A stretch of 8,416 bases of DNA from Clostridia bacterium (GCA_017469605.1 JAFUGB010000329.1:1-8416), one strand, 5' to 3'; counted from the first letter of the stretch, positions 1 through 7,011 are shown. Notes: generated by a model not told the origin, from the letters alone. Numbers and translations are program-made.

Positions 1-621
1 CTCCGCCCACACTTTTCCACGGTCGGTGATTATCGCGCGGTCCTCCACGCTGCTGACGCGGGTATGCTCATAAACAGTCAGCGCTCCGGAGATGGCCCGG
101 ATAAACTTCAGCGGATGGAATTGGGCCTGATGTTCAAACCGGACCGCGCCGGCCATGGGGATGGGAAGCGGATTATTCCTGACCAGGGAGGAAGGCAGTC
201 CCAGCTTTGCGGCGGCGTTTGCTTCCGCTTCGAGGATTTGTAAATCATGGCCGTATACATAGGCGCTGCGCTCTTCAAGATCGCAGTGGATTTTCTGTTC
301 TTCGATCATTCTGCGGTATTCCCGGATGGCCGCTTCATTGGCCATGGCGTATTGGCGTGCCCGTTCTTCGCCCAGGGCTTGGATCAAATGGCCATAAACC
401 ATGCCGTGCTGGGAGGTGATCTTGGCCGTGGTATTCCGGGTCTGTCCACCGGCGATCCGGCCGGCCTCCAGGACGATCACCTGATGCCCCGCGGCCTGAA
501 GCGCGTTTGCGATCAGGATTCCGGCCATTCCGGCGCCAATCACGGTAATTTCGCTTTTCATATCGTGGGGAAGGGGCTTTCTTTCCTCAATATGGCACGT
601 TTCCGACCAAATGGATGCCAT
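1..621 (-). CDS. FAD-dependent oxidoreductase, YhfW-like (partial, C-terminus beyond left edge)
   Basis: N-terminal 207 residues of a flavoprotein; the frame is open through base 1. An N-terminal lead with the sequence IWSETCHIEERKPL is followed by a Rossmann FAD-binding motif VIGAGMAG (residues 27-34) and, at the end of the second strand, an acidic residue (VLEAGR, Glu52) that would hold the ADP ribose. The stretch GGQTRNTTAKITSQHG (about 58-73) is a signature of the clostridial/Bacillus YhfW-type oxidoreductases of the DAO superfamily. In full-length relatives a Rieske [2Fe-2S] domain often follows; that part is outside this window, so its presence is inference. The substrate is unknown and no transmembrane segment is seen in this part. 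The start is well supported: ATG at 621 is preceded by AGGAGG at 627-632. It is transcribed divergently from the sigma-factor operon. Confidence 0.9.
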   Translation of the reverse strand, partial: MASIWSETCHIEERKPLPHDMKSEITVIGAGMAGILIANALQAAGHQVIVLEAGRIAGGQTRNTTAKITSQHGMVYGHLIQALGEERARQYAMANEAAIREYRRMIEEQKIHCDLEERSAYVYGHDLQILEAEANAAAKLGLPSSLVRNNPLPIPMAGAVRFEHQAQFHPLKFIRAISGALTVYEHTRVSSVEDRAIITDRGKVWAE

Positions 622-656
622 TTTGTCCTCCTGAAATACATTTTGACTGCGTTACA

Positions 657-672
657 GCAGATGATCATCTGC
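657..672. promoter_or_regulatory. Perfect 16-bp palindrome, possible operator
   Basis: GCAGATGATCATCTGC is an exact palindrome with no central gap. It lies 35 bases upstream of the FAD oxidoreductase start (minus strand). A dimeric repressor site is the simplest reading, but no regulator is encoded next to it in this window. Its function is inference. Confidence 0.35.
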
Positions 673-957
673 CTGTTTGTTGGATTCCCGGCCGATGTCG
701 TTTCTATGCGTGTTTTTTGGAAAACCTTTGCACATAAACGTCTTTCCAGCGGCGGCGGGTTTTGATGAAAGTGCGGTTTCCGCCCGGACGCGGGATGAAT
801 GATATCCGTTTCGGCGCTGAAACCCAAAAAGAAAAACCGCCGATTTTCATGCTTCCGCTGTGTTTGGCTGGGGCCGATTGCCGGATACCTGGCCGCTTCA
901 TAGCCTGTATCCAACTTTTGAAAACAACGATAAAGGAAAAATATTTCTAATATGTTG

Positions 958-963
958 TATAAT
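958..963 (+). promoter_or_regulatory. Candidate -10 box of the sigma/anti-sigma operon
   Basis: A consensus TATAAT sits 45 bases upstream of the sigma-factor start codon. No good -35 lies 16-18 bases upstream (the sequence there is GGAAAA-like). The only TTGAAA (918-923) is 34 bases away, too far to pair with it. Many ECF operons are autoregulated from a non-sigma-A promoter, so the true promoter may be a different element in this AT-rich stretch. Confidence 0.35.
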
Positions 964-1008
964 CCTGCCATCATCCGTCTGTATAAGTGAAAGGAGGGGA
1001 GCTGCGCC

Positions 1009-1536
1009 ATGGAAACGGTAAAGGGCCCAAACCGTACGCCGGAAGAGGAAATCACCCGCCTGGTGGAAACGCATCAGCTTGCGCTGCTTCGGCTTTGCTT
1101 CGCCTATTTGCATGACAGGTCTCTGGCGGAGGACGCCGTCCAGGAAACCTTTTTGAAGGCATACCGCGCTTTAGCGCAGTTCCGGGGAGCGGCCAATGAA
1201 AAAACCTGGCTATCCAAGATTGCTGTTAATTGTTGCAGGGATATGTACAGAAGCGGCTGGTTCAGGCATATTGATCACCATGTAACGCTGGATATGCTGC
1301 CGGAGCCGTTTGTGGAGCCGTCCCAGCGGGATGACGCGCTGACGGTGGAAGTGATGCGGCTGCCAATTCGCCTGCGGGAAACGGTTTTGCTTTATTACTT
1401 TGAAGACATGAATACCATTGAAATTGCGGAGACGCTGGGCATTTCCCAGCAAGCGGTATCGAGCCGCCTGCTGCGGGCCAGAAACAAGCTACGCAAAGCA
1501 CTGGGGGATTTTGAAGGGAGTGAGCTGAATGGATAG
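1009..1536 (+). CDS. ECF (sigma-70 family) RNA polymerase sigma factor
   Basis: This 175-residue protein has the size and two-domain layout of extracytoplasmic-function sigma factors, which direct RNA polymerase to a small regulon when released from an anti-sigma factor. Sigma region 2 spans about residues 19-82 and includes the core-binding LAEDAVQETFLKAYRAL helix and the -10-reading TWLSKIAVNCCRDMYR segment. Region 4 spans about 118-166, with LPIRLRETVLLYYFEDM leading into the helix-turn-helix EIAETLGISQQAVSSRLLRARNKL that recognises the -35. Region 3 is absent, as expected for ECF factors. The start ATG follows AGGAGG at 992-997 with an 11-base spacer. The stop overlaps the start of the next gene by 8 bases (ATGGATAG), indicating translational coupling to its likely anti-sigma partner. 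The specific ECF group and target genes cannot be told from the sequence alone. Confidence 0.95.
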   Translation: METVKGPNRTPEEEITRLVETHQLALLRLCFAYLHDRSLAEDAVQETFLKAYRALAQFRGAANEKTWLSKIAVNCCRDMYRSGWFRHIDHHVTLDMLPEPFVEPSQRDDALTVEVMRLPIRLRETVLLYYFEDMNTIEIAETLGISQQAVSSRLLRARNKLRKALGDFEGSELNG

Positions 1537-3310
1537 CAAGCGAAACGTGCGGGAAGCGCTGAACCGTTCGCTTTCCGGCCTTACTGAAAATCCTTTTCTC
1601 GCCCAGCGGGTGATCACGGAAGCGAAAGGAGAAACGAAAATGAAAAAGAAAATAACGGGCGCGCTGGTGCTGGTGATCGTGCTGGCCGTTGCCATGATGG
1701 GGACGGGATACGCGCTGTTTTCCTCCCAGGTGGCAGAGTTTTTCGGCAGACAGTATGGAGATGACATGGCGAACTGGCTGCGGGAAGGAAAAACGGCCAG
1801 ATTGGGTGAATCGATAACGGTGGGGGATGTGTCCTTTACGCTGGATGAGGTGGTGTACCGGGATCGGGGCCTGTACGGCGTTGGCACAGCGAACGGTATC
1901 AACGCCAATGATGTGTTGGTGTACGACGACCTGACCTATATCCCGGATTCCTTTGCTGAAATGGAGGATGCCCAGGCGCTGGTGGAAAAGGCGAAACAGA
2001 CCGGTGGCCGGCTGCTTGCTGTGGGGGTCCTGCCTGAACGGATTGGCGTGGATGGAGGCGAAATGCTCATTCCCAGCGTTGTGGGATATTTTAACGAGCC
2101 CAATGAGGATGGAAGTCTGACCTTCTCCTTTGAGGTGGAGGACGGTTTTGTGCTGGCGGATGGTGAAAGCTACCAGGTGCAATTGGATATTTCGGTTATC
2201 GAAATGAGCGGACAGGGCGATATGCTGACGGATATGGCTGTTCAGGAGACCTGGAACGTGGAATTCGTTCCTGTAGTCATGGAGCCCGCCGCACAGCCCG
2301 AAACGATCGCCATAGAGATGCCGGACAGCTATGAATTGCTGGTGCCGGAAGCATATAAACAAACCGGTACGCTGCCGGTATACCGAGCAACCGCCGCGGA
2401 TCTGACGCAAGCGATCGATCCGGCATGGTTCAATGAGAGCGGCATTGCCGAATGGCGATCGGATATCGACATTATCTTCAATGACCATGCGGTGTTGGGC
2501 TTCAGCCCTGAAAGCGTGTGGTACGCGGAATACAGCGACGAGTTCTATGACGCTAACCAGACAGAACGGGAACGGTATACGCCCGATATAGCCCCGGATT
2601 ACCGACCCATGCCCGCTTTTTCATACGCCATTCTGGATATTGCCGCGGATGTGCATAACGGAACCAAGGAGTTTGTAAAGGGCGTCGGGCTGGAACACGA
2701 GGAGCTTGCGCTGATCACGCTGGAGACGGCCAAAGCCCGGGCGGAGGAGCTGCTTGAAAAGCTGGGGGTCAACGGCTTCGCGTGCGCCTATGCGCTGGAT
2801 ATGAGCGTGGACAGGATCAAAACGCTGGGTGAAAAATACAATGAATTCTGGTATGAAAGCGGCCAGGGGTATTCCAATTTGCCCCAGCAGGATTACAGCG
2901 CCGCGGCATTGGAGGATGAAGGCTATTACCTGTATTATTCGCCGCTGGGTGTGGATCACAGCTCGGATCCCCGGCATATGGCTTCGCTATACGTGAATTC
3001 CCGCGGCGTCGTATTTGCCAATATCTATAACTACTTCAACCGGGGCGAGACGCTTTATACGCCCGACACGCTGATCACGCCGGAGCAGGCGCTGGAAAGG
3101 CTTGGGGAGGCGATCACCCATACCCGTTACGCTAAAAAGGTGGATGCACTGGATCGTGTGGCTTTGTCTTATAGTGCTGTACGGGCGGAAAACAAGGCCA
3201 ATGGCATGGTATTCGTCCCAGCATGGCAAATCCGATTCCTGGATGGAGAAAACGAGCACTATGCCAATATCAACGCGGTTGACGGATCGATAATTGATAG
3301 CTCATTCTAA
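1529..3310 (+). CDS. Putative membrane-anchored anti-sigma factor with large extracytoplasmic sensor region
   Basis: A 593-residue protein encoded directly after the ECF sigma factor. Residues 1-41 are a short charged cytoplasmic tail (EALNRSLSGLTENPFLAQRV... then KMKKK), a pattern seen at the N-terminus of clostridial ECF-linked membrane proteins and probably the sigma-binding part. One transmembrane helix follows at about 42-63, so the remaining ~530 residues should lie outside the membrane. The first outer segment (about 92-230, ITVGDVSFTLDEVVYRDRGLYG) resembles DUF4179-type domains of other anti-sigma proteins. The C-terminal ~90 residues (TPEQALERLGEAI ... VPAWQIRF ... NINAVDGSIID) look PepSY-like. 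The first start has AGGGAG at 1515-1520. A second ATG at 1640 (Met38) has an even better site. The anti-sigma role rests mainly on operon context and topology; the ligand or stress sensed is unknown. Confidence 0.75.
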   Translation: MDSKRNVREALNRSLSGLTENPFLAQRVITEAKGETKMKKKITGALVLVIVLAVAMMGTGYALFSSQVAEFFGRQYGDDMANWLREGKTARLGESITVGDVSFTLDEVVYRDRGLYGVGTANGINANDVLVYDDLTYIPDSFAEMEDAQALVEKAKQTGGRLLAVGVLPERIGVDGGEMLIPSVVGYFNEPNEDGSLTFSFEVEDGFVLADGESYQVQLDISVIEMSGQGDMLTDMAVQETWNVEFVPVVMEPAAQPETIAIEMPDSYELLVPEAYKQTGTLPVYRATAADLTQAIDPAWFNESGIAEWRSDIDIIFNDHAVLGFSPESVWYAEYSDEFYDANQTERERYTPDIAPDYRPMPAFSYAILDIAADVHNGTKEFVKGVGLEHEELALITLETAKARAEELLEKLGVNGFACAYALDMSVDRIKTLGEKYNEFWYESGQGYSNLPQQDYSAAALEDEGYYLYYSPLGVDHSSDPRHMASLYVNSRGVVFANIYNYFNRGETLYTPDTLITPEQALERLGEAITHTRYAKKVDALDRVALSYSAVRAENKANGMVFVPAWQIRFLDGENEHYANINAVDGSIIDSSF

Positions 3311-3323
3311 TAATAAAATGAAC

Positions 3324-3354
3324 ACAGCCAGGCGGCAAAACGCTGCCTGGCTGT
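3324..3354. terminator. Bidirectional Rho-independent terminator
   Basis: A 13-bp stem (ACAGCCAGGCGGC paired with GCTGCCTGGCTGT, one G-T wobble) closes a 5-base loop AAAAC. On the plus strand it is followed by TTTGTTCTATTTATT, and on the minus strand by TTCATTTTATTATTA. It lies 13 bases after the anti-sigma stop and 20 bases beyond the end of the convergent pectinesterase gene, so it can end both transcripts. Confidence 0.88.
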
Positions 3355-3374
3355 TTGTTCTATTTATTGCGTTT

Positions 3375-5093
3375 TCAGGGCCTGGTATATACGGCATCCT
3401 CGTTGCTGATCAGGGTATCCAGCGCGGCGCTTTGGCAGGCGGCTTCTACTTGGTTATTTCGCGTATTTTCCATGCTTATTTCTCCCTTCAGAAGGCCCAG
3501 AAACAGCTTCGCGATCTGTTCCGCGCCCCGTTCCTGTAAATGGCTGTTATCGGCGCAGCCGTCGGGGTAATTCTTTTCTCCGGGGGATGCGTAACAGAAA
3601 ATATCCTTGGTTGCTTCCACGCCCATTTGCTGAAACAGCGCCATGGTGGCGCGCTCCAGATCAATTAACCGCACCTGCGCCGCCTGGGCCAGCGCGCGCA
3701 TGGCGTCAGGATATTGTCCATGGGTGGACAGCAGCTTTCCGCCCTCATCAAAGTGCCGCCGGGCAATGGGGGTGGCCAGGACCAGTTCAGCGCCATGCCT
3801 GCGGGCGGTATCGATGTACATTTGCAGGTAAGACAGGAAAGTATCCTGCGGAGCAGTATAACGCCTGGGATCGTTCTTTTCGTCGTTATGGCCGAAGGAA
3901 ACCACCAACACATCGCCGGAACGCAGGCAGCAGTCAATATCATGCAGCCTGTTTTCATCCACGAAGCTTTTGCTGGAACGCCCGTTGACGGCGCAGTTTT
4001 CCACAATGTTTCCCGCGGGCAGCTGGGCTTGCAGCTTTTGTCCCCACCCCATCATGGGCCACTTGTCCGGGCCGTAATCGGCCATGGTGGAGTCGCCGCA
4101 CAGATACCAAACGGGTGCGTGTTCGGTGGGATTCCAGCCGTCCTGTCCTCCCAGGACGGCTTTCAATGTGATTTGGGAGGCTTCCTCTCCGCTCAATCTT
4201 TTCTGCCTGGGATGGCGAAGCGATAAATCGGCGGTTTCGCCAGCGGTGCCGAATTCGCCCATGCGATCAGTGACGATCCTTTTTTCGTCCCAATCCATAA
4301 AGCCCAGGGGCGCCACATGAGCGTCCATATCGCAACGCAGAAAAACCGTCCGGCAGTACTTCCGCCAGGGGCGGCCCAAATATCCGGCGCCGTTTTCACA
4401 ATTGCCGGTCAGCGTACAGCGGTGGAAAACAAATCCATAAGGCTGATCCTCCGGCGTATTGGCAGCGGTGTACCAGCCGCCCCGTCGATCCATAAACAGC
4501 GTACATTGCTCAAACCAGCAGCGGTAGGAGCCAAATATATAATCCACATCGCCCTGAATATAACAGCCCTCAAAATATTGGCGGCCAAAGGTATGCGCCG
4601 GTTCGTTCACCTGGGGGACGCATTGGGCGGCGCAGGGATAGGGCGCTGTTTCATTGACCACGGACGGCATCACCGGGCCGCAGAACAGCGTATCCTGATG
4701 GGCGATCATGCGGCAATTGCGCCAAACACCCCGATCGCCGGCGGCGTATACGGCCACAGCCTGCCCCACTTGCCTGCCGTCGCCCGCGTCATTGCGTATT
4801 GTGATGTTTTCCACAGTTACATTGTTTCCGGTGACAATGAGGGAGAAGGATAAAAAGGTGCCGCGCTCGCCGCCATCAGGCGCTGGATCCCGGGCACAGG
4901 CGGACCAGGTGATAACGGTGCTGTCCCGGTCTTCACCGACGATGCGGAGATTGCTTCGCCAGACGATCACGCGTTCTTTGTACGTGCCCGCGCGTATCAG
5001 GATTGTCGCCGGCGTATCGCTGCCAGAAACGGCGTTGATGGCCGCTTGCAGGGAAGTAAAATCTCCGGAACCATCCTTTGAGACAATATACAT
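3375..5093 (-). CDS. Two-domain pectin methylesterase (CE8-like) / SGNH acetylesterase (CE12-like)
   Basis: This 572-residue protein joins two carbohydrate esterases. Residues 1-300 form a pectin methylesterase beta-helix, which would remove methyl esters from galacturonan. It has the opening motif DGSGDFTSLQAAINA, GQAVA (Gln111), HQDT (Gln133, Asp134), DYIFG (nucleophile Asp184) and LGRPW (Arg241), so all the usual active-site residues are present. Residues ~327-540 form an SGNH hydrolase like rhamnogalacturonan acetylesterases, with GDST (Ser335), NGRSS (Asn370), GHND (Asn403) and the DNSH dyad (Asp515, His518). The last ~35 residues are unassigned. There is no signal peptide or membrane segment, so it should act in the cytoplasm, presumably on imported pectin fragments. 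It follows the NapH-TlpA gene by 20 bases and so is probably co-transcribed. The start is supported by GGGAG about 10 bases upstream. Confidence 0.93.
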   Translation of the reverse strand: MYIVSKDGSGDFTSLQAAINAVSGSDTPATILIRAGTYKERVIVWRSNLRIVGEDRDSTVITWSACARDPAPDGGERGTFLSFSLIVTGNNVTVENITIRNDAGDGRQVGQAVAVYAAGDRGVWRNCRMIAHQDTLFCGPVMPSVVNETAPYPCAAQCVPQVNEPAHTFGRQYFEGCYIQGDVDYIFGSYRCWFEQCTLFMDRRGGWYTAANTPEDQPYGFVFHRCTLTGNCENGAGYLGRPWRKYCRTVFLRCDMDAHVAPLGFMDWDEKRIVTDRMGEFGTAGETADLSLRHPRQKRLSGEEASQITLKAVLGGQDGWNPTEHAPVWYLCGDSTMADYGPDKWPMMGWGQKLQAQLPAGNIVENCAVNGRSSKSFVDENRLHDIDCCLRSGDVLVVSFGHNDEKNDPRRYTAPQDTFLSYLQMYIDTARRHGAELVLATPIARRHFDEGGKLLSTHGQYPDAMRALAQAAQVRLIDLERATMALFQQMGVEATKDIFCYASPGEKNYPDGCADNSHLQERGAEQIAKLFLGLLKGEISMENTRNNQVEAACQSAALDTLISNEDAVYTRP

Positions 5094-5113
5094 TGCTTGA
5101 TCTCCCGTTTTCG

Positions 5114-6595
5114 TTATTTTGCTTCTTCCAGCAGCCGCACAAGCTGCTCATAGGTAACAGAGCCCGTTTGATTGTAGATCACCTGGCCCGCGGTATTGAG
5201 CACGATGGTCTGGGGCAGCACCGAGGAGGCGCCTACGGCGGTGTAAAGCAGATCATCATCGGTATCTATGGCAAAGGTCAGGTTCCAATCCCGGCCTTCC
5301 AGGTAAGCGCGAACATCCTCGGTGACCAGGGAAGAATGCACGGCGAGCACTTCTATTTCTGGATGTTCGGAGTGGAGCCGGCTGAAATAGGGGAGCTCCT
5401 TCACGCATGGAGCACAATAGGTGGCCCAAAGGTTGATGAACACGGGCTTTCCACGGGTATCGGACAGAGAGAATATACCGTTGTTCATTGTTTCAAGGGA
5501 AAATTCCGGTAATTGCTGACCGATTTCACAACCGATTTCAACGGTGTTTTCGGCTTGGGAGGGGGAGGATGCTTGCGTTCTGGCCTGGGGTGAAAGCCAA
5601 TTGACCCAGAGGATCAGGAACAGAAGGACGGAGAGCGCAAAGCCTTGGAGGGCATGTTTAAGCTCGGTGTTTTTTGTGTCCAATATATCACGGCGGCCGC
5701 AGCGCATGGAAATGGCATGGGTGCCGCATACGCCGGCGCACTGGCCGCAATGGATGCATTCACGGTCGCCCACCTGCCGGATATCCATGGGGCACGCGCG
5801 CGTACACGCGCCGCATTGGGTGCATTTGGCTCCATCCGTGCGCACGCCGATCACCGATATTCCATTGAACAACCCATAAATGGCGCCCAGCGGACAAAGA
5901 AAGCGGCAGAACGCCCGGTAACAGAATACACAGGACAGGCCCACAAGGATGAGAATTGCATATTTCCGGGTAAAAAGCTTTCCAAGCATGGGAAACAAAC
6001 CGGCGTTTGACGGAGAGGACAGCAATCCCACGGCGCCTTCAAAGGTTCCCGCCGGGCAAAGGTATTTGCAGAAACCGGGAACGGGCAATCCCCGGGCGAG
6101 TCCGTACCAAAGGGGGATAGCAATCACGAAAACGATCAGGATTCCGTATTTTAGGTATGAAAGGGCGCGCGTAACGCGGCTTTTCCTGATTTTAAAGCTG
6201 GGGATTTTATGGACAAGCTCCTGCAGCATGCCAAAGGGGCAGAGCCAGCCGCAGATTGTGCGTCCCACGGTCAGGCCAAAAAGCAGCAGGATCCCCAGCA
6301 CATAGGTTCCCGCGCGCGTGCCTGAAGCGCTGATGGCGTTTTGCAGCGCGCCCAGCGGACAGGCAGCCACGGCGCCTGGACAGGAATAACAATTGAGCCC
6401 CGGCGTGCACAGCGCTTTCAGCTTGCCGGTATATATTTCGCCGCTAAGAAAGCCTTTGATGTGGGCGTTGTACAGCAGGGCGCAGTATAGCTGCGCCAGG
6501 CGCCGAGCGGTGGGGCGGTGGGTTTTCCACCAATGCGTTGCTTTAACCAAGGCCAATACACTCCGAACAAATGGTGATCGCTTTATAGAGCACAT
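5114..6595 (-). CDS. NapH-like polytopic 4Fe-4S protein fused to a TlpA-like thioredoxin domain
   Basis: A 493-residue fusion. The N-terminal ~300 residues are a NapH/MauN-type membrane ferredoxin: cysteine groups CTPGLNCYSCPG (63-72) and AACPLGA (79), GWLCPFG (119), KYLCPAG (180) and RFLCPLG (234), hydrophobic helices at about 98-113, 149-170 and 212-226, then two clusters CxxCxxCxxxC at 258-268 and 280-290. A further helix (about 322-344) leads to a ~150-residue redoxin domain with WATYCAPC (Cys394, Cys397) and a cis-proline motif LPQT (Pro461), as in TlpA/ResA proteins that work outside the membrane. The likely role is electron transfer across the membrane to an outer thiol/disulfide protein; the donor and final target are inference. 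The ATG at 6595 overlaps the upstream gene by 53 bases and lacks a clear ribosome site. TTG codons at 6556 or 6550, downstream of GGAG (6561-6564), are plausible alternative starts. Confidence 0.9.
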   Translation of the reverse strand: MCSIKRSPFVRSVLALVKATHWWKTHRPTARRLAQLYCALLYNAHIKGFLSGEIYTGKLKALCTPGLNCYSCPGAVAACPLGALQNAISASGTRAGTYVLGILLLFGLTVGRTICGWLCPFGMLQELVHKIPSFKIRKSRVTRALSYLKYGILIVFVIAIPLWYGLARGLPVPGFCKYLCPAGTFEGAVGLLSSPSNAGLFPMLGKLFTRKYAILILVGLSCVFCYRAFCRFLCPLGAIYGLFNGISVIGVRTDGAKCTQCGACTRACPMDIRQVGDRECIHCGQCAGVCGTHAISMRCGRRDILDTKNTELKHALQGFALSVLLFLILWVNWLSPQARTQASSPSQAENTVEIGCEIGQQLPEFSLETMNNGIFSLSDTRGKPVFINLWATYCAPCVKELPYFSRLHSEHPEIEVLAVHSSLVTEDVRAYLEGRDWNLTFAIDTDDDLLYTAVGASSVLPQTIVLNTAGQVIYNQTGSVTYEQLVRLLEEAK

Positions 6596-6950
6596 CCCGC
6601 ATGCTGCCGTTAAGGATGCCCCAAAGGATCAGGGCGGCCGAAAGCACCAGCAGCACGGCGCGGATTGCAAAAGCATGGGATAACCCGGCACGGTATACGG
6701 CACCGGTCGAAGAACGCACGGGACTGTCAGCCTGGCGCCAATGGAAAACCCATCCAGCCGCGCTTGTGGCGGCAAGCAGCAACAAAATCGGCAATATTTG
6801 CCCGAACGCGGCCGCCGCGTTTTCCGGGGTATAAACCTGCCCATCCTGTTTCGCGTTTGCGTAGGGGGCAATCGCGGCATAAATCAGCCATGCGCAGATC
6901 ATTACGCACAGTACGGACTGGAACAACAGATAAAGGCTTCGCTTCTTCAT
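6543..6950 (-). CDS. Small membrane protein with CD1871A-type C-terminal CxxC module
   Basis: A 135-residue protein with three predicted membrane helices (about 5-27, 48-68 and 95-112). The last ~40 residues (LILWGILNGSMRDVLYKAI, then ICSECIGLG with Cys128 and Cys131 at the extreme C-terminus) match my recollection of the short clostridial CD1871A-family CxxC proteins, which are usually found beside NapH-like and TlpA-like genes. Those proteins are much shorter, so the first ~90 residues here are an extra membrane region I cannot assign. It is the first gene of the operon, just upstream of the NapH-TlpA fusion, which supports a role in the same thiol/electron-transfer pathway; the exact function is unknown. 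The start ATG at 6950 is preceded by GGGAGAAG with a 4-base gap. Confidence 0.8.
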   Translation of the reverse strand: MKKRSLYLLFQSVLCVMICAWLIYAAIAPYANAKQDGQVYTPENAAAAFGQILPILLLLAATSAAGWVFHWRQADSPVRSSTGAVYRAGLSHAFAIRAVLLVLSAALILWGILNGSMRDVLYKAITICSECIGLG

Positions 6951-6982
6951 GCATCTTCTCCCGCCGGGTACGAATTCAGCTT

Positions 6983-7011
6983 ATTATAGCATATCCTCCG
7001 CCGTATCGCCA
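6983..7011 (-). promoter_or_regulatory. Promoter of the CD1871A / NapH-TlpA / pectinesterase operon
   Basis: On the minus strand an extended -10, TGCTATAAT (TATAAT at 6983-6988), lies 32 bases upstream of the first start codon. A weak -35, TGGCGA (7006-7011), sits at 17-base spacing; the TGn extension compensates for it. A second TATAAT (7011-7016) lies further upstream and might serve as an alternative. Confidence 0.65.

Larger units (their letters stand above)
622..1008. other. Divergent intergenic region, no convincing gene
   Basis: These 387 bases separate the FAD oxidoreductase (minus) from the ECF sigma operon (plus). Small open frames occur on both strands but none has a good ribosome binding site or a recognisable product. 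The region contains a perfect 16-bp palindrome (657-672), an imperfect inverted repeat GTTTC/GAAAC around 808-823, and an AT-rich stretch from about 916 to 963 that probably holds the sigma operon promoter. No clear promoter was found for the minus-strand gene. Confidence 0.6.

Noticed and set aside
808..823. Inverted repeat GTTTCGGCGCTGAAAC as a terminator
   Set aside because: There is one mismatch pair in the arms and no T-run follows on either strand, so it is not a credible terminator.
918..963. TTGAAA (918) paired with TATAAT (958) as a sigma-A promoter
   Set aside because: The 34-base spacing is far outside the usable 15-20 range. Only the -10 is reported, with low confidence.
558..1113. 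Minus-strand open frames of 65-165 codons, and a small plus-strand frame at 762-950
   Set aside because: The minus frames overlap the oxidoreductase start or the sigma gene start and have low-complexity, basic products. The small plus frame has no ribosome site or homology that I can recognise.
1262..2488. Long 408-codon open frame on the minus strand
   Set aside because: It lies antisense to the sigma and anti-sigma genes, its product is rich in His/Arg/Gln with no recognisable domain, and it has no proper start context. The sense strand carries the convincing proteins.
4317..5512. Plus-strand open frames of 130-178 codons
   Set aside because: They overlap the pectinesterase and NapH-TlpA genes on the opposite strand, lack good ribosome sites and resemble no family.
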